Shown: one piece after another, positions 9,993-22,271 of the stretch
Position numbering within the stretch: the stretch's first letter is position 1
Layout of the letters: each line of letters begins with the position of its first letter
DNA from: Rhodospirillum sp.
GTDB taxonomy: Bacteria > Pseudomonadota > Alphaproteobacteria > Dongiales > Dongiaceae
Length of the DNA stretch: 64,000 nt
Assembly (NCBI GenBank): GCA_013822765.1
Contig: PNKY01000003.1
Coordinates: 310,001 to 374,000 of the forward strand
Direction: 5' to 3'
Made by a program: the position numbers and the translations under genes
Notes under the pieces: model-generated
The model's input: only the letters and a program-made list of their open reading frames with translations
Told to the model about the DNA's origin: nothing
Database searches by the model: none

Positions 9993-10772
9993 ATGATCTC
10001 TTACCTCCAGATCGAGAAAGCGGAAAAAGTATTGACGGTTCGGCTGAACCGGCCGGACAAGCACAACGCGTTCGACGAGCTTTTGATCGCGGAACTCACC
10101 CAGGCGTTCCGCGATCTGGCGAGTGATGCCGCGGTGCGCGTCGTCGTGCTCGCGGCCAATGGACAGAGCTTTTCCGCCGGCGCCGATCTCGACTGGATGA
10201 AGCGCATGTCGGCGATGGGCCGCGCCGAGAACGAGCGCGACGCCATGGCGCTGGCGAACCTGATGGAAGCGATCGATTACTGCCCCAAGCCGGTGGTCGG
10301 CGTGATACAGGGCGCGGCGTTCGGCGGCGGCGTCGGCCTCGTCGCCTGCTGCGACATTGCGATCGCGACCAGCAGCGCCAGCTTCTGCCTGTCGGAAGTG
10401 CGGCTGGGCCTGATCCCGGCGGTCATCTCGCCCTATGTCGCGGCGGCGATCGGGCCACGCGCCTGCCGGCGCTATTTCCTGACCGCGGAGAAGTTCGATG
10501 CCGCCACGGCGGCGAAGCTCGGGCTCGTCCACCGCGTGGTGGACCCGGAGGCGCTCGAAACCGCGCGGGATGAGACCGTCAAGCAGCTGCTGAACGGCGG
10601 GCCGACGGCGCAGGTGGCGGCGAAGGACCTGATCCGGCGCGTAACGGGCGCGCCAATCGACGAGGCGCTGCGGCGCGACACCGCCACAAGGATCGCAGAC
10701 GCGCGCGCATCCGCCGAAGGCAAGGAGGGCATCGCGGCCTTCCTCGAGAAGCGCAAGCCGCATTGGCAGTGA
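9993..10772 (+). CDS. liuC: Methylglutaconyl-CoA hydratase (enoyl-CoA hydratase family)
   Basis: This hydratase would add water to 3-methylglutaconyl-CoA to give HMG-CoA, the step between the carboxylase and HMG-CoA lyase. The 259-residue protein has the crotonase fold, with NRPDKHNAF near 19-27, the oxyanion-hole segments FSAGADLDWM and GAAFGGGVGL, and the LGLIPAVISPYV stretch typical of methylglutaconyl/polyketide-type hydratases. The assignment is by position between liuB (2 bases) and liuD (16 bases) as well as sequence. A general enoyl-CoA hydratase is the alternative. Confidence 0.92.
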   Translation: MISYLQIEKAEKVLTVRLNRPDKHNAFDELLIAELTQAFRDLASDAAVRVVVLAANGQSFSAGADLDWMKRMSAMGRAENERDAMALANLMEAIDYCPKPVVGVIQGAAFGGGVGLVACCDIAIATSSASFCLSEVRLGLIPAVISPYVAAAIGPRACRRYFLTAEKFDAATAAKLGLVHRVVDPEALETARDETVKQLLNGGPTAQVAAKDLIRRVTGAPIDEALRRDTATRIADARASAEGKEGIAAFLEKRKPHWQ

Positions 10773-10788
10773 AGGGAAACACCGGGGG

Positions 10789-12792
10789 ATGTTCCGCAAG
10801 ATCCTGATCGCCAATCGCGGCGAGATCGCCTGCCGCATCATGCGCACGGCCAAGCGCCTGGGCATCGGCACGGTCGCGGTCTATTCCGAGGCCGATGCCC
10901 ATGCGCTGCATGTCGAGATGGCGGACGAAGCGGTGCTGCTCGGCCCCGCCCCCGCCGCACAAAGCTATCTCGCCATCGACAAGGTGATCGCCGCGGCGGT
11001 CGCGACCGGCGCCGAGGCGATCCATCCGGGCTACGGCTTCCTGTCGGAGAATGCGCGCTTCGCCGAAGCCTGTGGCAAGATCGGTGTCACCTTCATCGGT
11101 CCCCCGGCGGCGGCCATCCACGCCATGGGCTCCAAGTCGGAATCCAAGCTGCTGATGGAAAAGGCACGGGTGCCGCTGGTTCCCGGCTATCACGGCGTCG
11201 AGCAGGCGGACTCGCACCTGATCCACGAGGCCATGCGCATCGGCTTCCCGGTGCTGATCAAGGCGTCGGCCGGCGGCGGCGGCAAAGGCATGCGCATCGT
11301 GCGCGCCGAGCATGAGCTGCAGCAGGCGATCGACGGTGCGCGGCGCGAGGCGAAGTCGGCGTTCAGCGACGACCGGCTGCTGATCGAGAAATACCTGGAA
11401 CGGCCGCGTCACGTCGAAGTGCAGGTGTTCGCCGACAGCCACGGCAACGCGGTCTACATCCACGACCGCGACTGCTCGATCCAGCGCCGGCACCAGAAGG
11501 TGATCGAAGAAGCGCCGGCTCCAGGCCTCTCCGACGAGACCCGCAAGCGCATGGGCGAAGCGGCTGTAGCGGCAGCCAAGGCGGTCGGCTATGTCGGCGC
11601 GGGCACGGTCGAGTTCCTCTATGCCGATGGCCAGTTCTTCTTCATCGAGATGAACACGCGCCTGCAGGTCGAACATCCCGTGACGGAGATGATCGCCGGT
11701 CTCGACCTGGTGGAGTGGCAGTTGCGGGTGGCGAGCGGCGAGACGCTACCGGAAGGCCAGGCTGAGCTGTCGCGCTACGGCCATGCGATGGAAGTGCGAC
11801 TCTATGCCGAAGACCCGGCCAGGGGTTTCCTGCCGGCGACCGGGCGCATCGCGCATCTCACCTGGCCGAGCGCGGCCAGCAACTTGCGCATCGATTCCGG
11901 CGTGCGCGCCGGCGATGCCATTTCCACCTTTTATGATCCGATGATCGCCAAGGTGATCGCCTGGGGCGAGGACCGCACCGCCGCTGCGCAGCGCCTGCGC
12001 CGCGCGCTGATGGAGACGGAGATCGCGGGTCTCGCCACCAACACCGCGTTCCTGATCGATGTGCTGGGCCATCCCGCCTTCCTCAGGGAAGAGATCGATA
12101 CCGGCTTCATCGAGCGTCATCGCGCCGACCTGTTGCCGGAAAGCTCGGGTACCTCGGACCGGGCGCTCGCTTTGGCGGCGGCGTTCCTGGTGCTGAGCGG
12201 CGGGGCGCGTGCGGCAGAGGCGGCCCGGCGCGGTGGCGATCCGCATTCGCCCTGGGCCACCACCAGCGGCTGGCGGCTCAATGGCGAGGGTGGGTCTTCG
12301 ATCCTGTTGCGGGACAATGCCGGGCGGCAGCGCGATGCACGCATGACCTTCTCGGGCGAACTCTGGACCATCGCGATCGACGACGGCGCGCCCTTGCGCT
12401 TGACCGCGCCCAGGATCGACAATGGCGCGCTGGTCGCCGGCGCCGACCATGGCCGCCTGCGCGTGACCATCGTGCAGGACGGCAACCAGGTGACGGTGAT
12501 CGAGCGCGGCCGGGCTACGCGGGTCGCCCGCATCGATGTGCTGGCGGAGGCGGAAGCCGCTTCGGTCGGACCCGGCCGGTTGACGTCGCCCATGCCCGGC
12601 ACGGTCGTTCGGGTGATGGTCGAAGAGGGAGCGAACGTGACGCGCGGCCAGGCCTTGATGGTGGTCGAAGCGATGAAGATGGAACATACGATCGCGGCCC
12701 ATGCCGACGGCATCGTGAAGCAGGTCAAGTTCAGCGCCGGCGATTCGGTCGCCGAGGGCGTCGAGTTGATCGCGATCGAGGTGGCGCCATGA
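10789..12792 (+). CDS. liuD: Methylcrotonyl-CoA carboxylase alpha (biotin carboxylase/biotin carrier) subunit
   Basis: This 667-residue subunit carboxylates its own biotin with ATP and bicarbonate, then presents it to LiuB. In order it has an N-terminal biotin carboxylase domain ([16 protein letters not shown] at the start, Gly-rich ATP loop [11 protein letters not shown] near 158-168, and [16 protein letters not shown]), a linker domain, and a C-terminal biotinyl domain. The biotin-acceptor lysine is Lys630 in EAMKMEH. Its stop overlaps the liuE start by four bases, indicating translational coupling. Confidence 0.96.
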   Translation: MFRKILIANRGEIACRIMRTAKRLGIGTVAVYSEADAHALHVEMADEAVLLGPAPAAQSYLAIDKVIAAAVATGAEAIHPGYGFLSENARFAEACGKIGVTFIGPPAAAIHAMGSKSESKLLMEKARVPLVPGYHGVEQADSHLIHEAMRIGFPVLIKASAGGGGKGMRIVRAEHELQQAIDGARREAKSAFSDDRLLIEKYLERPRHVEVQVFADSHGNAVYIHDRDCSIQRRHQKVIEEAPAPGLSDETRKRMGEAAVAAAKAVGYVGAGTVEFLYADGQFFFIEMNTRLQVEHPVTEMIAGLDLVEWQLRVASGETLPEGQAELSRYGHAMEVRLYAEDPARGFLPATGRIAHLTWPSAASNLRIDSGVRAGDAISTFYDPMIAKVIAWGEDRTAAAQRLRRALMETEIAGLATNTAFLIDVLGHPAFLREEIDTGFIERHRADLLPESSGTSDRALALAAAFLVLSGGARAAEAARRGGDPHSPWATTSGWRLNGEGGSSILLRDNAGRQRDARMTFSGELWTIAIDDGAPLRLTAPRIDNGALVAGADHGRLRVTIVQDGNQVTVIERGRATRVARIDVLAEAEAASVGPGRLTSPMPGTVVRVMVEEGANVTRGQALMVVEAMKMEHTIAAHADGIVKQVKFSAGDSVAEGVELIAIEVAP

Positions 12793-13715
12793 CCCTTCCC
12801 GCCCGCGTCAAGATCGTCGAGGTCGGTCCGCGCGACGGCTTGCAGAACGAAGCGACGCTGGTGCCGCTCGACATCAAGATCGCGCTGATCGACCGGCTGT
12901 CGGAGACCGGCCTCTCCGCGATCGAGGCCGGCGCGTTCGTCTCGCCCAAATGGGTGCCGCAGATGGCGGACTCCGCCGAGGTGTTCCGCCGCATCAAGCA
13001 GAAGCCCGATGTTTCCTATCCCGTGCTAGTGCCGAACGTGAAGGGGCTGGAGCTTGCGTTGGCGGCCGGCGCGGCGGAGATCGCGGTGTTCGGCGCGGCC
13101 TCGGAGAGCTTTTCCCAGCGCAACATCAATTGCTCGATCCAGGAGAGCCTGGAGCGCTTCAGCCACGTCTGCGACGCCGCGCAATCGGCCGGACTCAAGG
13201 TGCGCGGCTACGTCTCCTGCGTGCTGGGCTGCCCCTACGAAGGCGAGATCGCGCCGAAAGCGGTCGCGAAGGTTGCCGAGGCGCTGATCGGCATGGGCTG
13301 CTACGAGGTGAGCCTAGGCGACACCATCGGCGTCGGCACGCCCACCAAGGCGCAGCGCATGATTGAAGCGGTGGCGGCCGAGGTCGACATGCGCCATCTC
13401 GCGGCGCACTTCCACGACACCTACGGCCAGGCGCTCGCCAACCTGCACGCCGTGCTGCCGTTGGGGGTCGCGGTGATCGATGCCTCGGTCTCCGGCCTCG
13501 GCGGCTGCCCCTACGCGCCAGGCGCCTCGGGCAACGTCGCGACCGAAGATGTGGTCTACATGCTGCACGGCATGGGCATCGAGACCGGCATCGATCTCGA
13601 CAAGCTGGCGGAGGCCGGCGCCTTCATCTCGCAGGCGCTCGGGCGGCAACCAGGCTCGAAGGCCGGCATGGCCCTGCGTGCGAGGACTCCGGGCGAGCCA
13701 AAGCCCGAGCAATGA
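12789..13715 (+). CDS. liuE: Hydroxymethylglutaryl-CoA lyase
   Basis: This TIM-barrel lyase cleaves HMG-CoA to acetoacetate and acetyl-CoA, the last step of leucine breakdown. The 308 residues include the HMGL-like opening [11 protein letters not shown] at about 11-21 and the signature loop [15 protein letters not shown] around the catalytic Cys240. The HFHD metal-binding segment at 207-210 is present. It overlaps liuD by four bases and the next flavoenzyme gene by four bases, so all three are probably one message. Its acetoacetate product could feed the acetoacetyl-CoA synthetase at 47471-49429. Confidence 0.95.
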   Translation: MTLPARVKIVEVGPRDGLQNEATLVPLDIKIALIDRLSETGLSAIEAGAFVSPKWVPQMADSAEVFRRIKQKPDVSYPVLVPNVKGLELALAAGAAEIAVFGAASESFSQRNINCSIQESLERFSHVCDAAQSAGLKVRGYVSCVLGCPYEGEIAPKAVAKVAEALIGMGCYEVSLGDTIGVGTPTKAQRMIEAVAAEVDMRHLAAHFHDTYGQALANLHAVLPLGVAVIDASVSGLGGCPYAPGASGNVATEDVVYMLHGMGIETGIDLDKLAEAGAFISQALGRQPGSKAGMALRARTPGEPKPEQ

Positions 13716-15019
13716 GCGACTACATCGATTGCCACTACGCGCGCTCGCGCGTGGACCAGACTCAGCGACCCTATCTCGATGGCACGATCGCCGCCGGCAC
13801 GGTCGTGGTGGGCGGCGGCCTGGCGGGGCTCACGATCGCGTTGGAGCTGGCGCGCGGCGGGCATTCGGTGGTGCTGCTGGAGGGACGGCGCATTGGCTGG
13901 GGCGCCTCCGGGCGCAACGGTGGATTCTGCGCGCCGGGTTACGCGCTGGGCTATGACCGCATCGCGCACATCGCGGGTGAGGAAAGCGCGCGTGAGCTGC
14001 TGGACTTGTCGCGAGATGGCGTCGACTACGTCGCCAACAATCTCGCCGCGTTCGGCAACAAGGTCGATACCAGGCACCGCGGCCACATCTCCGCACGGCG
14101 CATCCCGGCGCGCGGCGATCTGGAGCGCTATCGCGACAAGATGGCCGCGCTCGGTGTCGCACTGCGGGTGCAGGGAATCGAGGAGACGCGGGCGCTGCTG
14201 AAAAGCCCGCTCTATTTCGAATCGATTGTCGAGCCGACCTGTTTCGCCATGCAGCCGCTGGACTACGCGCTGGCGATGGCGCGGGAGATCGAGCGGCTGG
14301 GCGGCAAGGTGTTCGAAAACTCGCCAGCGCTATCGACCGGCCGATTCGGCGCCTCGCACCTAGCGGCGACGCCGCGCGGCAAGGTCAGCGCGCATCACCT
14401 GGTGATCTGCACTGGCGGCTATACCGGGCGGCTGATTCCTGCGCTGCGCCGCGCCATGCTGCCGATCGCGACCTATGCCATGGCGAGCGAGGCGAACGAC
14501 GCGCTGCTGGACGGAGCGATCGCGACGCCGATGTGCGTCAGCGACGACCGGCGCGCCGGCGACTACTACCGCCGCGCGACCGACGGGCGCCTGATCTGGG
14601 GCGGCCGCATCACTGCGCGCACGCGCGATCCCGCCGACTTCGCGGCGCTGCTGCGCCAGGACATGATCGAGGTCTACCCGCAGCTGGCGACGCTCAGGAT
14701 CGACAGCGCCTGGTCCGGCCTGATGGCCTATGCGCGGCACTACATGCCGCAGGTCGGGAAGCTGGACGAGGGCCTCTGGTACTGCACCGCCTTCGGCGGC
14801 CACGGCCTCAACACCACGGCGGCGGCCGGCGGTTTGATCGCATCGGCGATCGCCGAGGGTGACGACCGCTACCGCCTGTTCGAACCCTTCGGTCTCGCCT
14901 GGAACGGCGGTCCGCTCGGCCCGGCGGCGGCGCAGCTCACCTACTGGAAACTGCAGCTGCAGGATTGGTGGGCGGAGCGCGGCGTCGCTCAGAAGAACGT
15001 CGGCACCGCACGCGGCTAA
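13712..15019 (+). CDS. FAD-dependent amine/amino-acid oxidoreductase (DAO, PuuB-like)
   Basis: This 435-residue flavoprotein belongs to the glycine/D-amino-acid oxidase superfamily. It has an FAD-binding dinucleotide fold (VVGGGLAGL at about 32-40), the [11 protein letters not shown] loop at about 62-72 where such enzymes contact FAD, and a C-terminal GGHGLNTT stretch. The loop and length recall gamma-glutamylputrescine oxidase (PuuB) and related enzymes more than DadA. Its start overlaps the liuE stop by four bases, so it is probably expressed with the leucine operon although no leucine step needs it. The substrate is unknown. Its stop meets that of the convergent deaminase gene with a 4-base overlap. 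Confidence 0.85.
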   Translation: MSDYIDCHYARSRVDQTQRPYLDGTIAAGTVVVGGGLAGLTIALELARGGHSVVLLEGRRIGWGASGRNGGFCAPGYALGYDRIAHIAGEESARELLDLSRDGVDYVANNLAAFGNKVDTRHRGHISARRIPARGDLERYRDKMAALGVALRVQGIEETRALLKSPLYFESIVEPTCFAMQPLDYALAMAREIERLGGKVFENSPALSTGRFGASHLAATPRGKVSAHHLVICTGGYTGRLIPALRRAMLPIATYAMASEANDALLDGAIATPMCVSDDRRAGDYYRRATDGRLIWGGRITARTRDPADFAALLRQDMIEVYPQLATLRIDSAWSGLMAYARHYMPQVGKLDEGLWYCTAFGGHGLNTTAAAGGLIASAIAEGDDRYRLFEPFGLAWNGGPLGPAAAQLTYWKLQLQDWWAERGVAQKNVGTARG

Positions 15020-16380
15020 AAGAAGGTCGCTACCGCTCCCAGGGACGTCCAGCCGTCATCCACCACGTAAATCAGGCGCCAGCGATCGAAGGTGGTGCAG
15101 GGATGCGAGATCCCGCAGCACAGCAGGTCGCCGACCGCGATGTCGGCATTCGCGGGCACCGATAGATAAGCGTGCTGGTCATTGAGCTTGGTGATCTTCC
15201 AATCCTTGGGCGTCGGCTCCGGCTGCGGTGTTGCGCGCGCGCGATGGCGCCAGACCGGCTGCGGCAGATGGATGTCGAACCCGACATCGCGCTTGCCCAT
15301 GGTGAGCAGCGCCAGGCCCGGCTCCGGCACCGATTGCACCAGGCAGCAGACGAACAGCGCCGGTTCGAGCAGGCCGAGGTCCTTGGCGACCGCAGGATCG
15401 CGCTGCTTCATCTGCTCCAGATGCTCGACATAAGTGCCGCAATCGTGCGTCACGTAGCAGCCGCTGCGCAGGATCTTGACCGTCTGCTTGCGCAACTCGA
15501 TCTGGCCGAGACGCCGGCCCACGATGTCGTAATAGGAGCTGCCGCCTGCCGTCAGGATCACCTCGTCGGTCAGGAACGCATTGCGCCGGTCGGCGAGCTG
15601 GACGGCTTCCGCGAACTGGTCGAAATAGGCTTCGACGCGCGGGCCGTCCTCTGTGCCGTTTGGTTGCACGATCTGGCCCTCGTAGCCGGCCATGCCGGCA
15701 AGGCGCAGGCGGCCCTGGTGCGACGGCAATTCGTCGAGCAGTTGACTGACCTCTTCCAGCGTGCGGCAGCCGGTGCGGCCGCCCTTGAATCCGAACTCCA
15801 GCAGCACGTTGACCGGATGCTCGGTCTTGGCGGCGGCAACATCGTCGGACAGCGCCTTCAAGCCCGCGACGGAATCCACCAGAACATAGATCTCGAGCGC
15901 GGCGTGCGCGTGGTTCAGCTCGACGATGCCGCGCACCTGGGACCGGCCGGTCACCTGGTTGGCGATCAGCACGTTACGGCAGCCGAACGCCGCCGCCACC
16001 TCCGCCTGCTGCACAGTCGCGACGGTGAGACCCCAGCAGCCGTGCGCCGCCTGCTGCGCCCACAGGTGCGGCGTCATGGTGGTCTTGGCATGCGGCGCCA
16101 GCTGCAGCCCGAACTTGTCGAGCAGGTGCCGCATCCAGCGCGCATTGTGCTCCAGCGCGGACTTGCGCATCACGGCCACCGGTGCAGTCAGATCGCCCGC
16201 CAGCAGGTTCCAGTTGTGGTTGGCGATGTCGCCCAGCGCGAGCGGCGCATGGGCGGGCGGAAAGCCTTTGGTGAGGGGATCGAAGACCTGCCGGTCGAGC
16301 GCTTCAAGCGCAGCGGCCATGGCCTCCGTATCGAAGCCGGGGCCGATGGAGCCGCGTAGGAAATCACTGGTCAGCGACAT
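15016..16380 (-). CDS. PLP amino-acid deaminase / D-serine dehydratase-like, alanine-racemase fold
   Basis: This 454-residue protein combines an N-terminal alanine-racemase-type PLP barrel (the PLP lysine is in LAPHAKTTMTP) with a C-terminal D-serine-dehydratase-like domain. The GISHPCTTFDRW segment matches the His-x-Cys zinc site of DSD1-type D-serine dehydratases. It would deaminate D-serine, D-threonine or a similar 3-hydroxy amino acid to a 2-oxo acid and ammonia. I chose the ATG at 16380 (AAGG nearby) because the 18 extra residues of the longer frame come from a palindromic repeat element. It is the last gene after the allantoin operon on this strand, separated by 123 bases containing that repeat. 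Confidence 0.86.
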   Translation of the reverse strand: MSLTSDFLRGSIGPGFDTEAMAAALEALDRQVFDPLTKGFPPAHAPLALGDIANHNWNLLAGDLTAPVAVMRKSALEHNARWMRHLLDKFGLQLAPHAKTTMTPHLWAQQAAHGCWGLTVATVQQAEVAAAFGCRNVLIANQVTGRSQVRGIVELNHAHAALEIYVLVDSVAGLKALSDDVAAAKTEHPVNVLLEFGFKGGRTGCRTLEEVSQLLDELPSHQGRLRLAGMAGYEGQIVQPNGTEDGPRVEAYFDQFAEAVQLADRRNAFLTDEVILTAGGSSYYDIVGRRLGQIELRKQTVKILRSGCYVTHDCGTYVEHLEQMKQRDPAVAKDLGLLEPALFVCCLVQSVPEPGLALLTMGKRDVGFDIHLPQPVWRHRARATPQPEPTPKDWKITKLNDQHAYLSVPANADIAVGDLLCCGISHPCTTFDRWRLIYVVDDGWTSLGAVATFF

Positions 16381-16402
16381 GACGCGCCTTTGCCCTTCCA
16401 TC

Positions 16403-16469
16403 CCGTCATTGCCCGGCTTGATCCGGCAATCCAAACTTAGACCCCCGGGTCAGGCCCGGGGGGTGACGG
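16403..16469. repeat. Dispersed double-palindrome element, copy 1
   Basis: CCGTCA at the left and TGACGG at the right enclose two hairpins: ATTGCCCGG...CCGGCAAT and ACCCCCGGG-TCAGG-CCCGGGGGGT. Three related copies lie at 45985, 47357 and 53295, all between genes. The form resembles the REP/RIME-type intergenic mosaic elements common in alphaproteobacteria. It separates aceB from the deaminase gene. Confidence 0.75.
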
Positions 16470-16503
16470 AAGAATAGGACGACCCGGGGCGCAACGCCAC
16501 CTA

Positions 16504-18096
<1,593 letters not shown>

Positions 18097-18097
18097 G

Positions 18098-18589
18098 TCA
18101 AATCTCTCCAATCCAAAGATCAAGATGCTCGAGGGCGACCTCGTCGCAATTCTCATCCTTGGCATGCCGGTCCACGACCAGGAAATCCGTACTTTGGTCG
18201 AGGGCGATGAGCGGATGATGCCACACGCCGCGGCCGTAATTGACGCCCTGCCCCGCCATGGTCTTGAAACCGATGATGTTTTCAGGTTGATCGGCCGGTG
18301 GCGCGACCAATACCAGGAATGGGCGCGCCACCAGTGGAATGAAAAGCTGTGAACTTTTCGGATGGCGTTCCATCAGCTTGACCTGCAGCGGGAATTGCCG
18401 CGGCTTAGCGCGCACAATGCCGACATTGGGCGCGCCACTGTCTTCGAGTAGATCGAGCTTCGCCATGTCGGCGTAGCGCTCGGCAAAGCCCTGATTGATG
18501 GTGTAGTGGCGGCTGTCGCCGATCTCGACCACATCGCCATAAGGGCGGAATGAGTCGCGGGTCAGCGGTTGAACGGGAACGCGTGCCAT
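18098..18589 (-). CDS. allA: Ureidoglycolate lyase
   Basis: This 163-residue cupin-like enzyme splits ureidoglycolate into glyoxylate and urea. The length fits AllA, as do the opening [15 protein letters not shown], the middle [11 protein letters not shown] and the [11 protein letters not shown] motif with its paired histidines. It lies 9 bases after allantoicase and one base before malate synthase, so the three products act in sequence. Its last codons contain the ribosome site used by aceB. Confidence 0.94.
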   Translation of the reverse strand: MARVPVQPLTRDSFRPYGDVVEIGDSRHYTINQGFAERYADMAKLDLLEDSGAPNVGIVRAKPRQFPLQVKLMERHPKSSQLFIPLVARPFLVLVAPPADQPENIIGFKTMAGQGVNYGRGVWHHPLIALDQSTDFLVVDRHAKDENCDEVALEHLDLWIGEI

Positions 18590-18598
18590 CGCCGCCTC

Positions 18599-19609
18599 CT
18601 AGATAAGCTCGCCCCAGAGGCGCATACGACTGACGCCGCCGTCGGGAATGATGTTGAGCCTGACATGGGTGATGGCGCCGAGCTCCGCCACCTCTTTCTG
18701 GAAGACGTGCGGGCGGTCCATCTCCAGCTTCTGCTCCGGCAGCAAGGTGCGCCAGAACATGGATTGCGTGATCAGCGAGTCGTCGGTGCCGCCGGAGACA
18801 TCGGCCGCCTGGATCGAGCAGCGGTCGGGATAGTTGCCTTTGAAATGCGCGGTGTCGATCTCGACCTTGCGGATGTGGCCGCGATGGCCAAGGGCGAAAA
18901 TCGCCCAGTCGTTGCCGGGCTCGCGCCGCCGCCGCGTCTCCCAGCCGTCGCCCATGTTGACGCCACGGCCGGGATAGAGCACCTGCATCGGCGAGCCATA
19001 ATGCTGGTCGCTGCAGGCGATGGAACGTCCGCCATTGGTGACTGCGGCGAGATCCACCAGCTGCTTGCGATCGACCTGCGACCAGTCGACCGCGACCTTG
19101 CCGTAGGCGCGCAGCCGCGCCATGCCGCCATCAGGGTAGATGTTGAGCCGCAGATGGGTCCAGGCGCGCTCGTCTGTCACCGCCACGAAATGATGGGAGT
19201 TGCCCTTGAGGCTGGTGGCCGGGACGATCTCGCTCCATTCGGTGTTGTGGCCGGGCACGCCCCCGGTTTGATTTTCGGGGATCCAGCACGCCTCGATCGA
19301 CGCGGCTGGCGGGTAGTTGCCGGTGAAGTGGCTGGTGTCGAGGTCGAAGCCGGCGATGGAGCCCGGCAGGCCTAATTTCACCACGCAGTAATCATGCCCC
19401 TCGGTGCGCTTGCGGCGCGATTCCCAGCCGTCCATCCACTTGCCGTGATCGTCATACTTGCCGGCGATGAACACCGCCGGTTCGGGGTTCAGCATCCGCT
19501 CCTTGGGCGCGAAGAAATCGTCGGTGGCGAAGATCGCCTCCGCCCCCAGCCGCGCATCGGCCAGGTTCACCAGGTTGCTGCCGAACGGATGTTGCGGCTG
19601 TTCCATCAT
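18599..19609 (-). CDS. alc: Allantoicase
   Basis: This enzyme hydrolyses allantoate to ureidoglycolate and urea. The 336-residue protein has the duplicated allantoicase (jelly-roll) architecture: two related halves each with a W-E-(S/T)-R-R-(K/R)-R stretch ([14 protein letters not shown] and [14 protein letters not shown]) and [20 protein letters not shown] repeats. I chose the ATG at 19609, just downstream of the puuE stop; an in-frame ATG one codon later is also possible. The longer frame to 19762 overlaps puuE and is not supported. Confidence 0.94.
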   Translation of the reverse strand: MMEQPQHPFGSNLVNLADARLGAEAIFATDDFFAPKERMLNPEPAVFIAGKYDDHGKWMDGWESRRKRTEGHDYCVVKLGLPGSIAGFDLDTSHFTGNYPPAASIEACWIPENQTGGVPGHNTEWSEIVPATSLKGNSHHFVAVTDERAWTHLRLNIYPDGGMARLRAYGKVAVDWSQVDRKQLVDLAAVTNGGRSIACSDQHYGSPMQVLYPGRGVNMGDGWETRRRREPGNDWAIFALGHRGHIRKVEIDTAHFKGNYPDRCSIQAADVSGGTDDSLITQSMFWRTLLPEQKLEMDRPHVFQKEVAELGAITHVRLNIIPDGGVSRMRLWGELI

Positions 19610-19614
19610 CACGG

Positions 19615-20529
19615 TCACCGTGCAGGTTGATAGGGATGGCGCTGGTGCCAGTGGCGCGCGATGTCGATGCGCCGGCAGACCCACGCCTTGTCGTGCTTGA
19701 GCACGTAATCGAGGAAGCGCTTGAGGCTGGCAAAGCGTCCCGGCCGCCCGACCAGCCGGCAATGCAGGCCTATGGACATCATCTTGGGCGATTTCGCGCC
19801 TTCTTCGTAGAGCGTGTCGAACGCGTCCTTGAGGTAGGCGAAGAACTGGTCGCCGGAGTTGAAGCCCTGCGCCGCGGCGAAGCGCATGTCGTTGGCATCG
19901 AGGGTGTAGGGCACGATGAGATGCGGCCCATCGACCAGCTTGGACCAGAACGGCAGATCGTCGGAATAATCGTCGGCGTCGTAGAGAAAGCCGCCATGCT
20001 CCGCGACCAGCTTGCGCGTGTTCTCCGACGTGCGGCCGGTATACCAGCCGAGCGGCCGCGAGCCGCAGATCCGGGTCAGGATTTCCATGGCCTTGGCCAT
20101 GTGTTCGCGCTCGGACTCGACCGGCACGCCGTGATAGTTGATCCAGCGGTAGCCGTGGCTGGCGATCTCGTGCCCGTCGGCGAGGCAGCGCTCGATCACG
20201 GCCGGATGGCGCTCCGCCGCCATTGCCACCGCGAACACCGTCAGCGGCACGCCGCGCGACTTGAACAGGTCAAGCAGCCGCCACACGCCCGCACGTGCAC
20301 CGTATTCGTAGATCGATTCCATCGACATGTGGCGCGCGGAAAGGAACGGCTGGGCGCCGATGATCTCGCTGAGGAAGGTCTCGGAGGCCTGGTCGCCGTG
20401 GAGAATGCAGTTCTCCCCACCCTCCTCGTAGTTGAGGACGAATTGGACAGCGACCCGCGCGCCGCCCGGCCAGTCGGCCAGCGGCGGGTTTCCGTTGTAC
20501 CCGGACAAATCGCGTGGATAGTTCAGCAT
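19615..20529 (-). CDS. puuE: Allantoinase PuuE (polysaccharide-deacetylase fold)
   Basis: This 304-residue protein opens the allantoin ring to allantoate. It is the PuuE type, a metal-independent relative of polysaccharide deacetylases rather than the dinuclear AllB amidohydrolase. Characteristic segments are [13 protein letters not shown] at the start, [21 protein letters not shown] and [12 protein letters not shown]. It is the first gene of puuE-alc-allA-aceB, and the 93 bases to the divergent pseudouridine synthase gene should hold the promoter. No uricase or HIU hydrolase gene is in the window, so allantoin may be imported or made elsewhere. Confidence 0.95.
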   Translation of the reverse strand: MLNYPRDLSGYNGNPPLADWPGGARVAVQFVLNYEEGGENCILHGDQASETFLSEIIGAQPFLSARHMSMESIYEYGARAGVWRLLDLFKSRGVPLTVFAVAMAAERHPAVIERCLADGHEIASHGYRWINYHGVPVESEREHMAKAMEILTRICGSRPLGWYTGRTSENTRKLVAEHGGFLYDADDYSDDLPFWSKLVDGPHLIVPYTLDANDMRFAAAQGFNSGDQFFAYLKDAFDTLYEEGAKSPKMMSIGLHCRLVGRPGRFASLKRFLDYVLKHDKAWVCRRIDIARHWHQRHPYQPAR

Positions 20530-20622
20530 CGCACCCCCATTTCACCATAAAACCCGGCCCCTTTGTCGATCTTTGCCCGATTCTTTGAAAGTGCCTCAAA
20601 GGCCGGGTAAGAAGGCGCGACC

Positions 20623-21321
20623 ATGGCCAAACCACCGCTCTCCCCCGAACAGATCCAGGCACGCCTGCTGTATCGCGACGGCCTGATCCTGGTGCTGGAC
20701 AAGCCGGCCGGGCTGCCGGTTCATGCCGGGCCGGGCGGCGGGCCCAACCTGGAGCAATGCTTCGATGCCCTGCGCTTCGGCCTGCCGGCGCCGCCGGGCC
20801 TGGCGCACCGGCTGGACCGCGACACCTCGGGTTGCCTGGTCCTCGGGCGGCACCGCAAGGCACTGTCCAAGCTGGGGCGGCTGTTCCAGGGCGGGCTGGT
20901 CGACAAGACCTATTGGGCCGTCGTCGTCGGCGCGCCGGCGCAAGCTGAGGGCCGCATCGAAGCGCCCTTGCTCAAGACCACGCGCAAGGATGGCGGCTGG
21001 CGCATGGTGGTCGATCCGAAGGGCCAGCCAGCCGCCACGACCTATCGCGTGCTGGGCAGCGGCGATGGGCTCAGCTGGCTGGAGCTGAAGCCGGAGACCG
21101 GGCGCACCCACCAGGTGCGGGTGCATTGCGTGGAACTCGGCTGCCCGATCCTGGGCGAACCGATGTACGGCGCGCTCCCCGACCAGCGGCGCCAGCAGCC
21201 GCTGCATCTTCATGCGCGCGGCATCGTGCTGCCGCTCAGCAAGAACAAGCCGCCGATCGCGGTGACCGCAGAGCCGCCGGAGCACATGCGCGCGGCGCTG
21301 AGGTCCTGCGGCTGGAGCTAG
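20623..21321 (+). CDS. RluA-family pseudouridine synthase
   Basis: This enzyme isomerises specific uridines in RNA to pseudouridine. The 232-residue protein has the family motif HRLDRDTSG near 65-73, with the catalytic Asp, and the later GRTHQVRVHC segment. There is no N-terminal S4 domain, as in RluA/TruC-like short members. Which RNA it modifies cannot be told. It is divergent from puuE and its stop overlaps that of the convergent EamA transporter by four bases. Confidence 0.92.
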   Translation: MAKPPLSPEQIQARLLYRDGLILVLDKPAGLPVHAGPGGGPNLEQCFDALRFGLPAPPGLAHRLDRDTSGCLVLGRHRKALSKLGRLFQGGLVDKTYWAVVVGAPAQAEGRIEAPLLKTTRKDGGWRMVVDPKGQPAATTYRVLGSGDGLSWLELKPETGRTHQVRVHCVELGCPILGEPMYGALPDQRRQQPLHLHARGIVLPLSKNKPPIAVTAEPPEHMRAALRSCGWS

Positions 21322-22271
21322 GTCTGGAGCGCCGGCTTGCGCGCCGGAATGGTCATGGCGGCGACGCCGAGCACCACGCAGGCGAGGCCGAGCCAGGCGG
21401 TGGAGGTCAGCGTCTCGCCCAGGAAGACGACACCGATGGCGACGCCGATCGGCACGCGCAGATAGGCCTGCGAAGTCGTGCCGACCGAGCCCAGCGTGTC
21501 GAGCAGCCGGAAATAGATGGTGAAGGCGACCGCGGTGCAAAACACCGACAGCGCGAGCAGCACCAGGATGGAATCCATGGACGGCGTGAGCAGCCACGGT
21601 CGATCGATCGCCAGGCTGGCGGGAATGAGGATCGCTGTTCCGCACAGCATGGAGCCGGCCGCCGGCACGATCGAATCGAGCTCCTTGAAGCGCCGCCCGA
21701 AGATCGCCGCGCCCGCATAGCTCACGGTGGCGGCGACGATGGCGAGTTGCGCAATCAAGGCGTCGCCAAACCCGCCGAGCGCTTCCAATCCAACGATCAG
21801 GCAAATGCCCGTCATGCCCGCCACCACGCCGAACAGCCTGCGCGCGGTCGCAGCCTCGTGCCGCACCAGCAGGACGGTGAGCAGGAAGGTGAAAATCGGC
21901 GAGGTGGAATTGAGGATGGTGGCGAGGCCGGCATCGACCGTCTTCTCGCCCCACGCGATCAGCGTGAAGGGGATGACGCTGTTGATGCAGGCTTGCACGA
22001 GAAAGCTCAGCCACAGTCCGCGGTCCCTCGGCAGCGCGATGCCGCGCACGCGCATCACCAAGAGCAGGATCGACCCGGCGATCAAGGTGCGCGCCGCGAT
22101 CAAGGTTACCGGCGGGATCGTCTCCACCCCGACCTTGATAAAGGTGTAGGAGGCGCCCCACAGAGTCGCCAATATTCCGAGCAAGGCCAGCTCGCCGGCG
22201 AGGTTCGGTCTTCGAGAAGTGCTGTCCGCCAAGGATTCCTCGCTGCCTGGGATCGGCGGGTATCCTGCCAT
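21318..22271 (-). CDS. EamA/DMT-superfamily exporter
   Basis: This 317-residue membrane protein has about ten hydrophobic helices in two repeated EamA halves, with the typical WGASYTFIKVG and LGETLTSTAWLG segments. Members export amino acids or other small metabolites; the substrate is not predictable. The gene stands alone and is convergent with the pseudouridine synthase. Four further EamA genes occur in the window, at 29016, 45018, 49522 and 50490. Confidence 0.88.
   Translation of the reverse strand: MAGYPPIPGSEESLADSTSRRPNLAGELALLGILATLWGASYTFIKVGVETIPPVTLIAARTLIAGSILLLVMRVRGIALPRDRGLWLSFLVQACINSVIPFTLIAWGEKTVDAGLATILNSTSPIFTFLLTVLLVRHEAATARRLFGVVAGMTGICLIVGLEALGGFGDALIAQLAIVAATVSYAGAAIFGRRFKELDSIVPAAGSMLCGTAILIPASLAIDRPWLLTPSMDSILVLLALSVFCTAVAFTIYFRLLDTLGSVGTTSQAYLRVPIGVAIGVVFLGETLTSTAWLGLACVVLGVAAMTIPARKPALQT

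Noticed and set aside
13830..14162. Minus-strand Arg/Cys-rich frames inside the DAO-type gene
   Set aside because: No ribosome site or family similarity; antisense shadow.
16380..16434. Longer N-terminus for the amino-acid deaminase
   Set aside because: The extra 18 codons lie in a dispersed palindromic repeat; the ATG at 16380 gives the family-like start.
20552..20608. ACCCGGCC ... GGCCGGGT inverted repeat upstream of the pseudouridine synthase
   Set aside because: The arms are 41 bases apart with no T-run, so neither an operator nor a terminator is convincing.
20596..22161. Minus-strand frame of 521 codons over pseudouridine synthase and an EamA gene
   Set aside because: Runs in the wrong frame through two recognised genes; no motif.
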